Assembly: GCA_963823105.1 (NCBI GenBank)
Contig: CAWGKC010000001.1
Coordinates: 434,001 to 498,000 of the forward strand
Source: JAJYKC01 sp963823105
GTDB taxonomy: Bacteria; Acidobacteriota; Terriglobia; Bryobacterales; Bryobacteraceae
Direction: 5' to 3'
DNA: 64,000 bases
Shown: positions 17,079-26,084 of the stretch, in pieces
Position numbering within the stretch: position 1 is the first letter of the stretch
Layout: each line of letters opens with the position of its first letter
Position numbers and translations under genes: made by a program
Notes under the pieces: model-generated
Told to the model about the DNA's origin: nothing
Databases searched by the model: none
Seen by the model: only the letters and a program-made list of their open reading frames with translations

Positions 17079-17388
17079 ATCCCCTTCGAATGACGAGGTC
17101 CTAGCGTCGATCCGGGCGTTTGCGGGACTAGCGGACGAGGGCGGACCACACACGTGGTTTTACGTTCTCTGCTGGACTTTTTACCGGAGCTTGTACGATT
17201 TTCTAAACGATTCGCCCCATACCGTTATCGCAAGGGACTTACAGTTTACGGGCGAATTCGCGGCATTGGCGGAAGCGGCGCACAAAGCCATTTCCGAGGG
17301 TTCCAACGCCGGTCTTAGACAGGCGGCCAATGGAATTGGCAAGCTTGTGCGAGAGATCGCTAGTCTCTCGAAGGAGAAAGACCGCTGA
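17050..17388 (+). CDS. hypothetical protein coupled to pyrE
   Basis: The frame overlaps the pyrE 3' end. A TTG at 17050 gives about 112 residues, but the start is uncertain. Content: RLPESPSNDEVLASIRAFAGLADEGG, an aromatic helix (HTWFYVLCWTFYRSLYDFL) and amphipathic alpha helices ending IASLSKEKDR. No known family recognised. The overlap and matching composition suggest it moved together with pyrE. Confidence 0.55.
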   Translation: MNPLLHRLPESPSNDEVLASIRAFAGLADEGGPHTWFYVLCWTFYRSLYDFLNDSPHTVIARDLQFTGEFAALAEAAHKAISEGSNAGLRQAANGIGKLVREIASLSKEKDR

Positions 17389-17471
17389 AGGCCCGACCGA
17401 GCTTGGCCGCATTCGCGTGCGTAATGTGCATATTCCCGCCCGGGGCGCGGTACGGACACTCGGAGAACTGC

Positions 17472-17614
17472 ATTTTCGGGCGTGGCCGGAATGCGCCGCG
17501 CATCAGAGTTGGCCGGGGATCGTTTATTTTGTCGTGAGGCCGGTGTGGATACGGTATAGCGACTTCGACAGCAGCCCGGCGTTGGTGCGGGAGTTCAGTT
17601 GGGACCGCGATTAG
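17472..17614 (+). pseudogene. duplicated C-terminal fragment of the PNPOx-like gene
   Basis: The frame reads FRAWPECAAHQSWPGIVYF, VVRPVWIRYSDFD and on to a stop, nearly identical to the last 48 residues of the protein ending at 16135. The N-terminal two-thirds, including the flavin-binding part, are absent, so this is a dead copy. It marks the right edge of the segment carrying pyrE. Confidence 0.85.
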
Positions 17615-17630
17615 CCGCAGCCGCCAGCGC

Positions 17631-18644
17631 CTATTTCAAATTCGCCGCAAAGAACGGCAGAACGACTTTCTCCAACCGCTCCGCCACACGGTTGATGTGA
17701 TCGCCCTCGTAGGTTTGGTACACGTGGGGGATTCCGTATTCTGTCAAGATCCTGTCCAGCGTCGCCACGGTTTCGCCAATGCGCTGGTCTTTGGTCCCGA
17801 CATCCATACCGATCGCCGTGTATCGCCGCAAGTTCGGGATTGACTGGTCGATCATCGCCAACGGCGCATTGGCCTGCCATTTGGCCACGATTTGCGGCTG
17901 CACTTCGCCGTTCTTATAGGGGAGATCGAGAAAGAACGGAGGATTTTTTGGATTCGGAGACCATGCCGCCGCGGAGGCAAACGCCGCTTTGGTGGAGAAG
18001 TCCGAGGTGGCAACGTCCGCGGGATCGTGGACCGCTTCGGCGCGCGGATTCGGACGCACGGCGCCGACCATCATGCAGCACGGGCTTAGCAGATACAGGC
18101 TCGAATAAATGCCCGGGTGCTTCATGCCAATGCGAATCGCGCCGTAGCCGCCCATCGAGTGCCCAGCCAGGCCGCGGCCGGAAGGTTCGGCAATGGTCCG
18201 GTAGTGACTGTCGATGTATGCGACCAACTCTTTCGCTACATAGTCCTCCCAATCGCCCGTTGTCACAGAGTTCGAGTACATACTTCCCTGATAACGAGTG
18301 AACGCGTCCGGCATCACGAGGATCATTTCCTCGATCCCAGACGCGAAAGCCCGGTTTGCCACTTCAGGGACATTGACGAAATGCGGCTTGACTCCCCACC
18401 AGTTATCGACATCGTCGGTGAAGCCGTGTAGCAGATAGACAACCGGGTAGCGCCGTTTCCCGGCGCTGTTGTAACTGGGCGGCAGGTAGACCGCCACGTC
18501 GCGGTCCGGGGAGTCACCTTCCAGATTGCCTTCCAGTCCCTTGCCGTGAACCTTGATGCGCTGCACGGTCCCGCGCGGAGTGTCGCTCGCGGCGCTGAAA
18601 CCGGTTAGGGCTAGAAGCGCGAGGCTGAGGATGGTGGGTTTCAT
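17631..18644 (-). CDS. secreted esterase (esterase D / feruloyl-esterase-like)
   Basis: 337 residues with a signal peptide (KPTILSLALLALTGFSAA). Alpha/beta hydrolase of the putative esterase family: YPVVYLLHGFTDD at 66-78 for the oxyanion region, nucleophile Ser163 in GHSMGG, and a likely His in EGDHINRV near the end. Relatives include feruloyl and acetylxylan esterases and trehalose mycolyltransferase-like enzymes. Likely removes acyl groups from plant or microbial polymers outside the cytoplasm. Monocistronic, convergent with the pyrE region. Confidence 0.88.
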   Translation of the reverse strand: MKPTILSLALLALTGFSAASDTPRGTVQRIKVHGKGLEGNLEGDSPDRDVAVYLPPSYNSAGKRRYPVVYLLHGFTDDVDNWWGVKPHFVNVPEVANRAFASGIEEMILVMPDAFTRYQGSMYSNSVTTGDWEDYVAKELVAYIDSHYRTIAEPSGRGLAGHSMGGYGAIRIGMKHPGIYSSLYLLSPCCMMVGAVRPNPRAEAVHDPADVATSDFSTKAAFASAAAWSPNPKNPPFFLDLPYKNGEVQPQIVAKWQANAPLAMIDQSIPNLRRYTAIGMDVGTKDQRIGETVATLDRILTEYGIPHVYQTYEGDHINRVAERLEKVVLPFFAANLK

Positions 18645-18776
18645 AAAGGCCAGTGTATTCCGTTCGCGCCATCCGGAGGAGGTGGGTTGACCTATGCCGA
18701 AGACAGGTAGCCGAGAACAAGCGGCTAGTAGATCGCCGATGCCGTCCGATCCGGATGAGGAAATCAGCCTGTGATG

Positions 18777-21209
18777 TCATTCATAGCGGAGCGAGATGGC
18801 GGGGTCGATGCGCGTGGCATTGCGCGCGGGGACGAGGCAGGCGAGGACGCCGACGAGGGCGATGATGGCGGCGACGAAGGCGAGCGTGGCAATATCGGTG
18901 GGCTTTACGCCCCAGAGTTGATCGGCGATCAGGCGGTTGGCGGCGAGGCTTGCTGCGATGCCGGCGACGAGGCCGATGCCGACGACGAGGGCGCTCTCGC
19001 GTAGGATCATGCCGAAGACTTGGCCACGGCCGGCGCCGAGAGCCATGCGGATGCCGATCTCGTGGGTGCGGCGCGACACGTTGTAGGAGATTACGCTGTA
19101 GGTTCCGACGGCGACCAAGACTAAGCCGATGGCGGCGAAGATGGCCAGGATGATCAGGGTGAAGCGCGGCTCGGCGTAAGAGAAGGACTTCAGATATTGC
19201 TTCATGGTTCCGACGAGGGTTAGGGCGACGCCGCGGTCGACCGCCCAGATTTCGCGGCGGACGGCGTTCAGAAGGGCCATGGGCTCGCCGGAAGTGCGGA
19301 CGAGGATGCCGCGTTCATAAGACGCGGTGACGGTGTAGGGGATGAGAGCTTCGGGGATGGGAGGGTCCTGGATGCCTTGATTTTTGGCGTCGCGAACGAT
19401 GCCGACGATTTCGAAGCTGGGGTTTGGGACGGGGTCGGGGGCGGTGGCGAGGTCTTTCAATATAATCTGGCGTCCGATGGGATCCTGATCGCCGAAGAAT
19501 TTCCTGGCGAGCGTTTGGTTGACTACGGCGACTTTGCGCGCGCCTAAGACTTCCGTTTCCGAGAGGACGCGCCCGCGAAGGAGCTTTAGTCCGAGAACGG
19601 GGACGTAGCCTTCGCTGCAGAGCTGGTAGATGGCGCGCCACTTTTCGTTATGGGTGCGGCCGGGCACCTCCACTTCGCTGCCGATGCCGCCGTAGGGCGG
19701 GAGGGTGCTGGTTTCGGTGACGGCGACGACGCCGCGAAGATTGGCGAGGCGGGGGAGCAGTTGGGTGAAGAAGCGCTTGCGCGCGGCGGCGTCCTTATAA
19801 GTTTCTTTCGGGAGCGGAAGGCGGACGACGAGGACGTTGTCGGGGTTGAGGCCGAGTTCGACGGTTTGGAGGGCGATGAGGGTGCGCATCATGAGGCCGG
19901 CGCCGGCGAGGAGGACTAAGGACAGGGCGATTTCGGCGGCGACGAGGACGTTGCGCAAGAGGGCGTGACGCGATGAGCCACCGCCCGCGCCTTTGGCGGT
20001 GTCCTTCAAAGGATGGCTGAGCTGGCGGCGGGAGGCGTGGAGCGCGGGGGCGAGACCGGAGAGCACGGTGGTGAGCACGGCGGCGGCGAGGCAGAACAGA
20101 AGCACGGGGACGTTGAGGCCGATCACCGCTTCGTCGGGGATGGTGCCATCGGGAATCGCCCGCACGAGCAAACGGATGGCGGCGAAGGCAACGCCGCAGC
20201 CAGCGAGCGCGCCGCAGGTGGCGAGGATTCCGGCTTCGACGAGCAATTGGCGGGCGATGCGCCAGCGGCTGGCGCCCAGCGCGGCGCGAATGGCGATTTC
20301 CTTCTCGCGGGCCATGGCCTTGGCCAGCAGCATGTTGGCGACGTTGGTGCAGGCGATGAGCAGGAGCAAGCCGACGGCGGCCATGAGCACGATCAACGTG
20401 GTGCGGAAGCGGCCCACGACGGTATCGACCAGCGCCTCGGCCTGGACGGTGAATTTTTCGGGATAAAGATCGGGATAGACTTTCGCCATGCGGCGGGCGA
20501 TGACGTCGAAATCGGCCGCGGCTTGGGCGAGGGTGACGCCGGGCTTGAGGCGGCCGTCCATGAGCATGAAGCGGCGGCGCGCGCCGGGTTCGGCGGGATC
20601 GAGGTCGTGGGGAATCCAAATATCGGCTCCGAAGAAAGTGAAACGCGGGGGCATGATGCCGACGAGCGTTCGCGGCTGGGCGTTCAGGACGAATGTTTTG
20701 CCCATCAGGTTGGGGGCGCGGCTGAAATACTTGACCCACATTTTGTAGCTCATGACGAAGACGGGCGGGGAGCCGGCTTTGCCATCGCGAGGCTCGATGC
20801 CGCGGCCGATGAGCGGTTTCATGCCTAGGAAGTTGAAGGTGTTGGAGGTGACTTCGTCGCCTTGCAAGCGCTCCGTGCCTTCGCGGGTGGTGTAGAGGAC
20901 ATCGAGATTGCTGGAGCCGAGCACCTCCTCGAAGACGTGATTCTGACGGGCGTATTCGAGGAATTCGGGGACGACGAAGGCGGGACGGCCGCCGCGGTCT
21001 CCGCGCTGGAGGTCGTGAATCTCGATGAGCGCGATGCGGCCGGCGTCACGGTAGGCGAAGGGGTTGAGGAGAACGTTGTCGACGACGCTGAAGATGGCGG
21101 TGGCGGCACCGATGCCGAGCGCGAGCGCTACGACGGCGAGGGAGGTGAAAGCCGCGTCCTTGCGCAGGCCGCGGAGTGCGTAGCGGAGGTCGTTGGCGAG
21201 AGAAGCCAT
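18777..21209 (-). CDS. ADOP-family ABC transporter permease (second copy)
   Basis: 810 residues from the Met of MASLANDLRYALRG; the longer frame upstream has no homology. Same architecture as the other two copies: first TM helix ALGIGAATAIFSVVDNVLL, MacB_PCD, FtsX around 270-400 (AMAREKEIAIRAALGASR) and again near the C-terminus (SRRTHEIGIRMALGAGR), ending ARNATRIDPAISLRYE. No ATPase gene adjacent. It is divergent from the eRF1-like gene, with only 84 nt between the starts. Confidence 0.9.
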   Translation of the reverse strand: MASLANDLRYALRGLRKDAAFTSLAVVALALGIGAATAIFSVVDNVLLNPFAYRDAGRIALIEIHDLQRGDRGGRPAFVVPEFLEYARQNHVFEEVLGSSNLDVLYTTREGTERLQGDEVTSNTFNFLGMKPLIGRGIEPRDGKAGSPPVFVMSYKMWVKYFSRAPNLMGKTFVLNAQPRTLVGIMPPRFTFFGADIWIPHDLDPAEPGARRRFMLMDGRLKPGVTLAQAAADFDVIARRMAKVYPDLYPEKFTVQAEALVDTVVGRFRTTLIVLMAAVGLLLLIACTNVANMLLAKAMAREKEIAIRAALGASRWRIARQLLVEAGILATCGALAGCGVAFAAIRLLVRAIPDGTIPDEAVIGLNVPVLLFCLAAAVLTTVLSGLAPALHASRRQLSHPLKDTAKGAGGGSSRHALLRNVLVAAEIALSLVLLAGAGLMMRTLIALQTVELGLNPDNVLVVRLPLPKETYKDAAARKRFFTQLLPRLANLRGVVAVTETSTLPPYGGIGSEVEVPGRTHNEKWRAIYQLCSEGYVPVLGLKLLRGRVLSETEVLGARKVAVVNQTLARKFFGDQDPIGRQIILKDLATAPDPVPNPSFEIVGIVRDAKNQGIQDPPIPEALIPYTVTASYERGILVRTSGEPMALLNAVRREIWAVDRGVALTLVGTMKQYLKSFSYAEPRFTLIILAIFAAIGLVLVAVGTYSVISYNVSRRTHEIGIRMALGAGRGQVFGMILRESALVVGIGLVAGIAASLAANRLIADQLWGVKPTDIATLAFVAAIIALVGVLACLVPARNATRIDPAISLRYE

Positions 21210-21293
21210 GCATGGTTCTACGCGAACGGGAGGCGCGGGGTTCCAGTGGCGATTCGGCAATCGCCGTGCATGGGAATCGGTAGAGAATCCACC

Positions 21294-22481
21294 ATGACAC
21301 CTTCTCAATCTCAGGTTTCCGCACGACAGGCATCCACGCAAACGGCCTTCGACTCGATGGGGCAGGATTCATTGAAGGCGATCTGCGCGGCTCCCGGCCC
21401 TTTCGTCACTGTTTTTCTTCCCGCCCGTCATCCGGGCGCGGCGGATTTGCCTCGCACTTCGGGGATGAAAACGATCGTCGCGGAGGCCGCGCGCGAGCTC
21501 GAACGCCGAAGGTTTCAGGGCCCCATCGGCACGCTATTGAAACCATTGGAAGAGTTGGCGGAGAACCCGGCGAGCCTTGGGGGCGGGAGCGGCTTGGCGG
21601 TCTACGTGAGTCCGGGATTTTTCGGTCACTTTCAGTTGCTTGCGCCAACCCGCGAACGTTTGATTGTGGCTTCTCATCCACATATCGCGCCGGTGCTTGC
21701 CTATCGGATGCCCCAAAGGGTGTTCTACGTTCTGGCGATCAGCAAAAAACTCCTCCGCCTGGGGCGATGGCACGACGGCCAATTCGCGGAAAATCCTCTT
21801 CCCAGCGGCGTTCCGACGAGCTTCGAAGAGGATTTTGTCTTCGATCAGCCCGACCACGACCTGCAGAATCGCTCGGCGGCGGGTTCGCCGTCCGCTCAGG
21901 TGGGGCCGGCGCGATTCGGAACCGGCTCCGAGCGCGATCTGGTCCATGAGCGACTGCAGCGATATTTTCAACTGGTGGACCGTGAGCTGACCGGGCTTCT
22001 CGAGGGCGCGCCGCTGGTACTGGTGGGGGTCGCGGAGGAGTTGGCAGCATACCGTCTGGTGTCTGAATATCCTCACGTCCTGGCGGCCAAGCCGACGAGT
22101 CCGGGGCACCTTACCTGGGCTGAGCTAAGGGACCTCGGCCAGGAAGCGGTCCTGGAGACACTGCGAAGGGAAGCGAAGAAGGCGCTCGCGGAATTTCGAG
22201 AGATGGCGCGGCGAGACCACGCCGCCAGCGGCGTTCGCGAGGTATTGGAGGCGGCGCGCGAAGGCCGCATCCATAAGTTGCTGTTGGAAAAAAACGCCGA
22301 ACAGGAAGGCCTCCTGGGTCCGTCCTTCCCGATGGATTCGGGGCACGTTGAAGGCGAGCAGGATCTGATCAACGCGGCCGCCGTCGAGACGATCCGAGGG
22401 CGTGGGGAAGTGCATCTCGTCGAGGAGGGGGAACTGGACGCGCTGGGCCGCGTTGCAGCCATCTTGCGATACGGAGGCTGA
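21294..22481 (+). CDS. bacterial eRF1-like (baeRF family) protein
   Basis: 395 residues from the ATG at 21294. It resembles the bacterial archaeo-eukaryotic release factor-like families: early FVTVFLPARHPGA, PLEELAENPASLGGGSGLAVYVSPG, VSEYPHVLA and a terminal region with LINAAAVETIRGRGEVHLV, which matches the conserved end where the eRF1 third domain lies. No GGQ motif is visible. The function is unproven; roles on stalled ribosomes or in stress survival are proposed for the group. It heads a + strand cluster with a BON protein, a Cfa-type enzyme and an FAD oxidase. Confidence 0.75.
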   Translation: MTPSQSQVSARQASTQTAFDSMGQDSLKAICAAPGPFVTVFLPARHPGAADLPRTSGMKTIVAEAARELERRRFQGPIGTLLKPLEELAENPASLGGGSGLAVYVSPGFFGHFQLLAPTRERLIVASHPHIAPVLAYRMPQRVFYVLAISKKLLRLGRWHDGQFAENPLPSGVPTSFEEDFVFDQPDHDLQNRSAAGSPSAQVGPARFGTGSERDLVHERLQRYFQLVDRELTGLLEGAPLVLVGVAEELAAYRLVSEYPHVLAAKPTSPGHLTWAELRDLGQEAVLETLRREAKKALAEFREMARRDHAASGVREVLEAAREGRIHKLLLEKNAEQEGLLGPSFPMDSGHVEGEQDLINAAAVETIRGRGEVHLVEEGELDALGRVAAILRYGG

Positions 22482-22626
22482 GCGGGTGTGTGAATTCACT
22501 CGCAAAGAGCGCGCGTTCGGGCGATTTGGCGCAGGCTTTCCGAAGCGCACGCGCCATTTCCGGCCGATCCACAGGGCGGGGCGCGGCCCGGTAACTGCAG
22601 TGTAAGCGAAGGAAGGAGAAACAATC

Positions 22627-23304
22627 ATGGGTGGCGACAGTCAACTCAAAAAACATGTGGAGGATGAATTAAGCTGGCAGCCGAGCGTACACGAAGCGGC
22701 CATCGGGGTCGGCGTCAAAGATGCGATCGTTACACTGACCGGGCATGTCCAAAGCTACGCCGAAAAGATCGCGGCGGAGCGCGCCGTGATGCGAATTCAT
22801 GGAGTCAAGGCGCTCGCGAGCGAGCTTCAAGTTTCGCTGCCAGGGGCGCAGGAACGGACAGACGAGGACATCGCGCGGGCGGCTCTCAACGTGTTAGTCT
22901 GGAACGCGGTGGTACCGAAGGACGCCATCAAGGTGAAGGTCACCAAGGGTTTTGTGACTCTGAGCGGAGCGGTGGAATGGCCGTTTCAAAAACACAACGC
23001 GGAGCGCGAAGTATCGCGCCTGATGGGAGTCAGAGGGGTGATCAACGACGTGGAAGTTAAGCCCTCGCGGACGCCGGTCAGCGCGGAAATCAAGATTGGG
23101 ATCGAAGCGGCGCTGAAACGCAGCGCCGAGGTGGAAGCGCAACGCATTCACGTGGAAACGCGCGGGTCGACCGTGGTTCTGACGGGATCCGTCTCCAGTT
23201 GGCCGGAACGGAGGGCGGCGGAACGGGCCGCGTGGTCGGCTCCCGGTGTCGCGAAGGTTGACAACAGGCTTTCGATCGGCGCGGCGATGGCGATGTCCAT
23301 ATAG
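22627..23304 (+). CDS. triple BON-domain protein (OsmY-like)
   Basis: 225 residues after GAAGGAGAAAC. Three BON repeats of about 70 residues (roughly 5-72, 80-147, 150-219), each with the hallmark turn: VKDAIVTLTGHVQSYAEK, VTKGFVTLSGAVEWPFQK, ETRGSTVVLTGSVSSWPER. No signal peptide, so probably cytoplasmic, unlike E. coli OsmY. BON domains bind phospholipid surfaces and are linked to osmotic and envelope stress. Neighbouring lipid-modifying genes fit a membrane-stress cluster. Confidence 0.9.
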   Translation: MGGDSQLKKHVEDELSWQPSVHEAAIGVGVKDAIVTLTGHVQSYAEKIAAERAVMRIHGVKALASELQVSLPGAQERTDEDIARAALNVLVWNAVVPKDAIKVKVTKGFVTLSGAVEWPFQKHNAEREVSRLMGVRGVINDVEVKPSRTPVSAEIKIGIEAALKRSAEVEAQRIHVETRGSTVVLTGSVSSWPERRAAERAAWSAPGVAKVDNRLSIGAAMAMSI

Positions 23305-23328
23305 TCAGCGAGTCGGGGAGGGGACGGC

Positions 23329-24550
23329 ATGAGTTCCGCTTCGAATCATGCATACCGGGGAACGGCGGGGTGGCGATATGCCGCTCCGCCGGACTCCGCG
23401 AATCGTCGAGGTTCGTCCGCCGCGCGCGGTTCGACGGCCGCGGCGAAGAAGGTAGCGAAGATCTTCGCCGCGGCCGGGGTCGAGATCTGCGGACGACGCC
23501 GGTGGGATATCCAGGTTTACGACGAACGCTTCTATCAAAGGCTGTTGTCGGACGGGGCTTTGGCGTCGGGTGAATCGTATATGGATGGCTGGTGGGACGC
23601 CGAGGCGCTGGATGAACTATGCAGCAGGGTCCACGGCGCCAACTTAGCCGCCAAGGTGGGGGAGTGGAAAACGATCTGGCTTGCTTTGAAAGGGCGGATC
23701 TTCAACCGGCAGACGAAATCGCGGTCCGCGGAGGTCGCGCAGGAACACTACGACCTGGGCAATGACATCTACAAGGCGATGCTGGATCCGCGGATGCAAT
23801 ACACGTGCGGTTACTGGAAGGACGCGACGACGCTGAATCAAGCGCAGGAGGACAAGCTTCGTCTGATTTGCCGGAAAGTCCAACTTGAGCCGGGAATGAC
23901 GGTGCTCGAACTGGGCGGAGGTTTTGGCGGTTTGGCGCATTTCATGGCGTCCGAGTATGGGTGCCGCGTGGTGAGTTATAACATTTCGGAGAAGCAAGTG
24001 GCGTATGCGCGGGAGTGGTGCAGGGGGCTGCCCGTGCGGTTCGAGCAGAAAGATTACCGGGAGGCGGAGAGCGAGGCCGGCGGCTTCGATCGCGTGGTTT
24101 CGATCGGGCTGTGCGAGCACATCGGCGTCAAGAACTATCCCGCGTTCTTCGAATTGGCGCACCAGAAAGCTGAATCCCGGAGGGCTGTTCCTGCTCCACA
24201 CGATCGGCGGCAATGCGTCCCGCACCTGCACCGACGCATGGATGGACAAGTACATCTTCCCCAACGGGATGATTCCCTCGGTGGCGCAATTGGGCAAGGC
24301 GATGGAAGATCGATGGGTGGTGGAAGACTGGCACAATTTCGGTCCGGATTACGACAAGACGCTGATGGCATGGTGGGAGAATTTCGACCGCGCATGGCCG
24401 CAGCTTCAGAGTAAGTACGGCGAACGGTTTTATCGAATGTGGAAGTATTATCTTCAGGGATGCGCCGGGGGATTTCGCGCGCGGGTGCTTCAACTGTGGC
24501 AGATCGTGTTGTCGAAGGGCGATATTCCGGCGTACACGCCCGTGAGGTAG
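23329..24550 (+). CDS. cfa: cyclopropane-fatty-acid-synthase-like methyltransferase, frameshifted
   Basis: About 407 residues in two frames. Frame one has EHYDLGND at 139-146, MQYTCGYW near 156-163, the SAM motif VLELGGGFGG at 192-201, then GLCEHIGVKNYPAFFELAHQ. Frame two continues LNPGGLFLLHTIGGN, DKYIFPNGMIPS and the C-terminal FRARVLQLWQIVLSKGD. Deleting one A from the AAA at 24166-24168 rejoins them. The enzyme methylates unsaturated acyl chains of membrane phospholipids using SAM. The adjacent FAD oxidase makes a methylene/10-methyl product as likely as a cyclopropane (inference). Confidence 0.88.
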
Positions 24551-24558
24551 GGCTTCGC

Positions 24559-25873
24559 ATGGATCGCATGGCGGAGCACGGGGTGCGGTGTGGGGCGCTC
24601 GTGGCCAGGTTTCGCGCGGCGAAGGCTTCGGGTCTTCCGATCGGCCTTCGGAAGACGACCTCGAATTTGTTTCGGCGGCGCGAACGGGGCGCGCGGCGAA
24701 CGTTGGATGTGCGGTCGTTCGACCGTGTGCTGCGCATCGATCCGGAGCGGAGAATCGCCGATGTCGAGGGGATGACGACCTATGAGACGCTGGTCGATGA
24801 GACGCTGCGATACGGTTTGCTGCCGGCCGTTGTGCCTCAGTTGAAGACGATCACGGTGGGTGGCGCGGTAAGTGGATTGGGCATCGAGTCGTCGTCGTTC
24901 AAGTACGGTCTGGTGCATGAGACGGTGGAAGAGATGGACATTCTGACGGGCGACGGGACCGTCGTCGAGTGTTCTCCGCGTAAGAACCGGGATCTATTTT
25001 TTGGATTTCCGAATTCGTATGGCACTCTCGGCTATGCTTTGCGTCTGGCGATCCGGTTGGTTCCGGCGAAGGCGTATGTTCACCTGACTCACGAGCGGTT
25101 TGCGGAGCCGGGGGAATACTTTGCACGTCTCGCATCACTCTGCGGCGAGGGCGCTCACGCACTTTCTGGACGGCGTGATGTTCGGCAAGGACGAGTTGTA
25201 TGTTAGCGGGGCGGTATATTGCGACGATGCGCCGCGGGTGAGCGATTACACTTACATGGGTATTTACTACCGGTCGATTCAGCGGAAGCGCGAGGATTGG
25301 CTGACTGCAAAGGGCTATATCTGGCGATGGGATACGGACTGGTTCTGGTGTTCCAAGCACTTTGGCGTTCAAAATCCGATGATTCGGTTTTTTGCGAAGC
25401 CGGCGCTTCATTCGCGTACTTACCAGCGGCTGATGCGGCTATCGCAAAGGTTTCTACCCGATGGCGCGGCGACCGAGTCCGTGATTCAGGATGTCCAGAT
25501 TCCGATCGAGAATGCGTTGGCGTTTTGCGAGTTTCTGTTTAACGAAATTGGGATCGCGCCGGTGTGGGTGTGTCCGTTCCGGTCTTCGGGTGAGACCTAC
25601 GATTTGTGCGGGCTGAAGCCGGATCGGTTGTATGTCAATTTTGGATTTTGGGACATGGTTCCTAGTACGCATGAGAGCGGTTACTTCAACCGGAGGATCG
25701 AAGGGAAAGTGCGTGATCTTGGGGGGACGAAGGGGTTGTATTCGACGTCTTATTACGACCGGGAGAGTTTTTGGCGTATCTACGATCAGACACGCTACGA
25801 CGAGCTTAAGAAGGCATATGATCCGGAGGGGGTCTTCCCGAATCTTTATGCTAAGTGCGTCGAACGCAGGTAA
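24559..25873 (+). CDS. FAD-linked oxidoreductase (TmsA/DHCR24-like), frameshifted
   Basis: About 437 residues split at 25149-25151, where one extra G in GGG breaks the frame; removing it gives GEALTHFLDGVMFG. The FAD-binding part is clear: RTLDVRSFDRVLRID, VEGMTTYETLVDETL, VPQLKTITVGGAVSGLGIES, FPNSYGTLGYALRL. The second half (HFGVQNPMIRFF, PENALAFCEFL-like, YNFGFWD-like segments and AYDPEGVFPNLYAKC) is the C-terminal substrate domain of the same family. Adjacent Cfa-type and FAD-oxidase genes form the actinobacterial tmsB-tmsA pair that makes 10-methyl fatty acids, so it may reduce a methylene-acyl chain here. Confidence 0.8.
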
Positions 25874-26047
25874 GGCGGGGGGAACCTGGGCTTGTCCCCA
25901 CCTCGGCCAAGCATTGTTCTACGCGAGCGAGGGGCGGGTGGTTCCCGAGCGGTCCCGCGGGCCGGGTAAAGGGCTAGCCGTTCGGTGCGGCGTCCCAAGA
26001 ACGGCGACGTTCGTCGAATATTAATTGTTGAATCGTCGAAATTTCTG

Positions 26048-26076
26048 TTGACACCTGGCATAAACCGGAGCATACT
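26048..26076 (+). promoter_or_regulatory. strong sigma70-like promoter of the haloperoxidase gene
   Basis: Perfect TTGACA (26048-26053), 17-bp spacer, CATACT (26071-26076). The predicted transcript would start within a few nt of the ATG at 26085, so the message would be nearly leaderless. Confidence 0.6.
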
Positions 26077-26084
26077 TTTTGAGA

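Noticed and set aside
17330..17614. 94-codon ORF after the pyrE-coupled gene
   Set aside because: Its C-terminal half is the duplicated PNPOx tail and its N-terminal half is out-of-frame overlap, so it is a chimeric artefact.
20862..21293. N-terminal extension of the eRF1-like frame
   Set aside because: It is antisense to the ADOP permease start; homology begins at the ATG at 21294.
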